DNA of 8,504 nt, taken from NCBI GenBank assembly GCA_036802945.1, contig DAIRVG010000216.1, forward strand, positions 1-8,504. Reading direction: 5' to 3'. The stretch's first letter is position 1. Each line of letters starts with the position of its first letter. A model generated the notes under the pieces. That model worked only from the letters and a program-made list of their open reading frames with translations. It was not told the DNA's origin and did no database searches. Below, piece by piece: positions 7,339 to 8,504 of this stretch. Origin of the DNA: Gp6-AA40 sp036802945 (GTDB taxonomy: Bacteria > Acidobacteriota > Vicinamibacteria > Vicinamibacterales > UBA2999). The translations under genes and the position numbers were made by a program.

Positions 7339-8504
7339 GTGTCCGTTACCCTCACCACGCTTCCGCCTCAGTCGCCTTCTATCGACGCGGCACGCGATTC
7401 GAGCGTCCGGCGCCAGGCGCTGACCACGCGATTTGGCGACTTTTGGCTGCTCGGAGGTGCAAGTCTGCTCGTGTGGCTGATGATGATCTCGGTCCAGGGC
7501 TTCCGGTCGGCGTGGGCGATCGATCAGCATTTCAAGAACCTGACGATCACGACGGCATCGCTGTCGCTGCTCGTCAACTACCCGCACTTCCTGATCTCGT
7601 ACAAGCTCGCGTACACGCGAGGGCGTTCGTTCATCACCACGCACTGGTGGCAGCTGATCGCGGTCCCGATCCTGATGGTCGTGACGTTCGCCTGGGCGTT
7701 CGCGCGCTATGACGTGCCGGTCTCGCAGCTTCCGCTCGTGTCGCTGGTCCAGCGCGCCATCAGCGGCTTCGGAGGAAACGCGAACGTCTTCTCCGGCCCA
7801 CGGCTGGGCGACCTCCTGTTCGCCATCGCGTTCAACGTGATGCTGTTCACGGTGGGCTGGCACTATACGAAGCAGGTGTTCGGCTGCATGATGGTCTATG
7901 CGTACTTCGACAAATACCCGCTGTCGAAGACGCAGCGCACGATCACGAAATACGCGCTCCTCAGCATCTGGTGGCTCAATTTCGCGTACGGCAACAGCAA
8001 GGGCGTTCAGAACAACTTCTCTCAGTTCAAGTACTACTCGTTCGACCTGCCCGACCTCCTGGTGCCGATCACCGAAGCGATCGTCGTCATCGGCATCGCG
8101 CTGGTGGCGTACGAGGTGTTCTGGAAGAACTACAAGGAGCGCGGCCGCGTGCCTGGCGTCAACATGGTCGTGCCGTTCGTTGCGCTCTACGTCTGGTGGC
8201 TTCCGATCACGAGGCAGTTCGAGTTCTATTTTCTCCTGACGCCGCTCTTCCACTCGCTGCAGTACCTGGCATTTGTCTACAAGATGGAAGATACGCGCCT
8301 CCGTACACTCGATCATCCCGAGATCCGCGGAACCGTTCTTACCGTGGGGATCGTACTCGCCGGGTGGATGGCATTCGAGTTCCTGCCGAACGAGATCGAT
8401 ACCGCGCTCGGTACGTTCAACTCGTGGCAGATGTTCTTCTTCTTCACCGCGGCAATGTTGTTCATCAACATCCACCATTACTTCATCGATAACGTCCTCT
8501 GGCG
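7339..8504 (+). CDS. Polytopic membrane protein of unknown function (3' partial)
   Basis: An uninterrupted frame of 388 codons from GTG 7339 to the window edge; the gene continues beyond it. I do not recognise the family. Residues 1-35 are polar and probably cytosolic. Hydrophobic segments follow at roughly 37-54, 68-90, 104-122, 156-173, 205-217, 240-260, 276-292, 297-314, 332-348 and 363-378, so it is a multi-pass inner-membrane protein. Histidines fall in or next to these segments in distinctive contexts: NYPHFLISY (H83), GWHYTKQVFG (H175), PLFHSLQY (H305) and NIHHYFID (H379, H380). Membrane-embedded histidines suggest a metal or haem site, as in the Brp/Blh carotenoid oxygenases or membrane di-iron enzymes, but this is inference only. 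The strong GGAGG and hydrophobic translation make this the real frame; the long minus-strand frame opposite it is a shadow. It is divergent from the PHP gene. Confidence 0.88.
   Translation, partial: MSVTLTTLPPQSPSIDAARDSSVRRQALTTRFGDFWLLGGASLLVWLMMISVQGFRSAWAIDQHFKNLTITTASLSLLVNYPHFLISYKLAYTRGRSFITTHWWQLIAVPILMVVTFAWAFARYDVPVSQLPLVSLVQRAISGFGGNANVFSGPRLGDLLFAIAFNVMLFTVGWHYTKQVFGCMMVYAYFDKYPLSKTQRTITKYALLSIWWLNFAYGNSKGVQNNFSQFKYYSFDLPDLLVPITEAIVVIGIALVAYEVFWKNYKERGRVPGVNMVVPFVALYVWWLPITRQFEFYFLLTPLFHSLQYLAFVYKMEDTRLRTLDHPEIRGTVLTVGIVLAGWMAFEFLPNEIDTALGTFNSWQMFFFFTAAMLFINIHHYFIDNVLW

Noticed and set aside
7165..8478. Minus-strand frame of 437 codons at the right end
   Set aside because: Extremely charged and low in hydrophobic residues, covering the start of the PHP gene and opposite a hydrophobic frame with a strong GGAGG site. 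The plus-strand membrane protein is the real gene.

Overview
The window is a GC-rich bacterial chromosome segment, probably metagenome-derived because it carries a run of exactly 100 Ns. The gene content (biosynthetic IlvA, TadA, a secreted subtilase with C-terminal HIVWGD repeats, a membrane HD-GYP protein) and the G-rich intergenic heptamer arrays suggest an acidobacterial-type soil lineage. That placement is an inference from general resemblance and no phylogenetic marker here proves it.

Layout: about 7.2 kb is read from the minus strand. In transcription order it holds a PHP-domain phosphoesterase (start near 7226, 3' end lost in the assembly gap 6445-6544), threonine ammonia-lyase ilvA (6417-4897), heptamer array 2 (4825-4887), a roughly 375-bp spacer, a secreted S8 serine protease (4521-2767), a membrane HD-GYP/GAF protein (2767-797), heptamer array 1 (711-787), tadA (671-177) and a class II tRNA-Ser(CGA) (125-35). 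One gene runs the other way: a polytopic membrane protein starting at GTG 7339 behind a strong GGAGG site and open at the right edge of the window. It shares a 112-bp divergent intergenic region with the PHP gene, and that region contains a perfect 7-bp-arm palindrome.

How the genes relate: protease and HD-GYP protein overlap by one base (TAATG), so they are very likely one translationally coupled unit linking an exported protease to cyclic-di-GMP turnover. tadA and tRNA-Ser sit 51 bp apart, with a perfect TATAAT across the tadA stop that may give the tRNA its own promoter. ilvA is the committed step of isoleucine synthesis.

The most notable non-coding signal is the NGGGATC heptamer arrays. 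Two are visible, each beginning about 9 nt past the stop codon of a minus-strand gene, with the G-rich strand as the transcription template and at least four GGG runs spaced by 4 nt (quadruplex-compatible). Two heptamer-like units at the lip of the N gap suggest a third array may have caused the gap. The most novel protein is the right-edge membrane protein, which has histidines in or beside several membrane segments and belongs to no family I can name.
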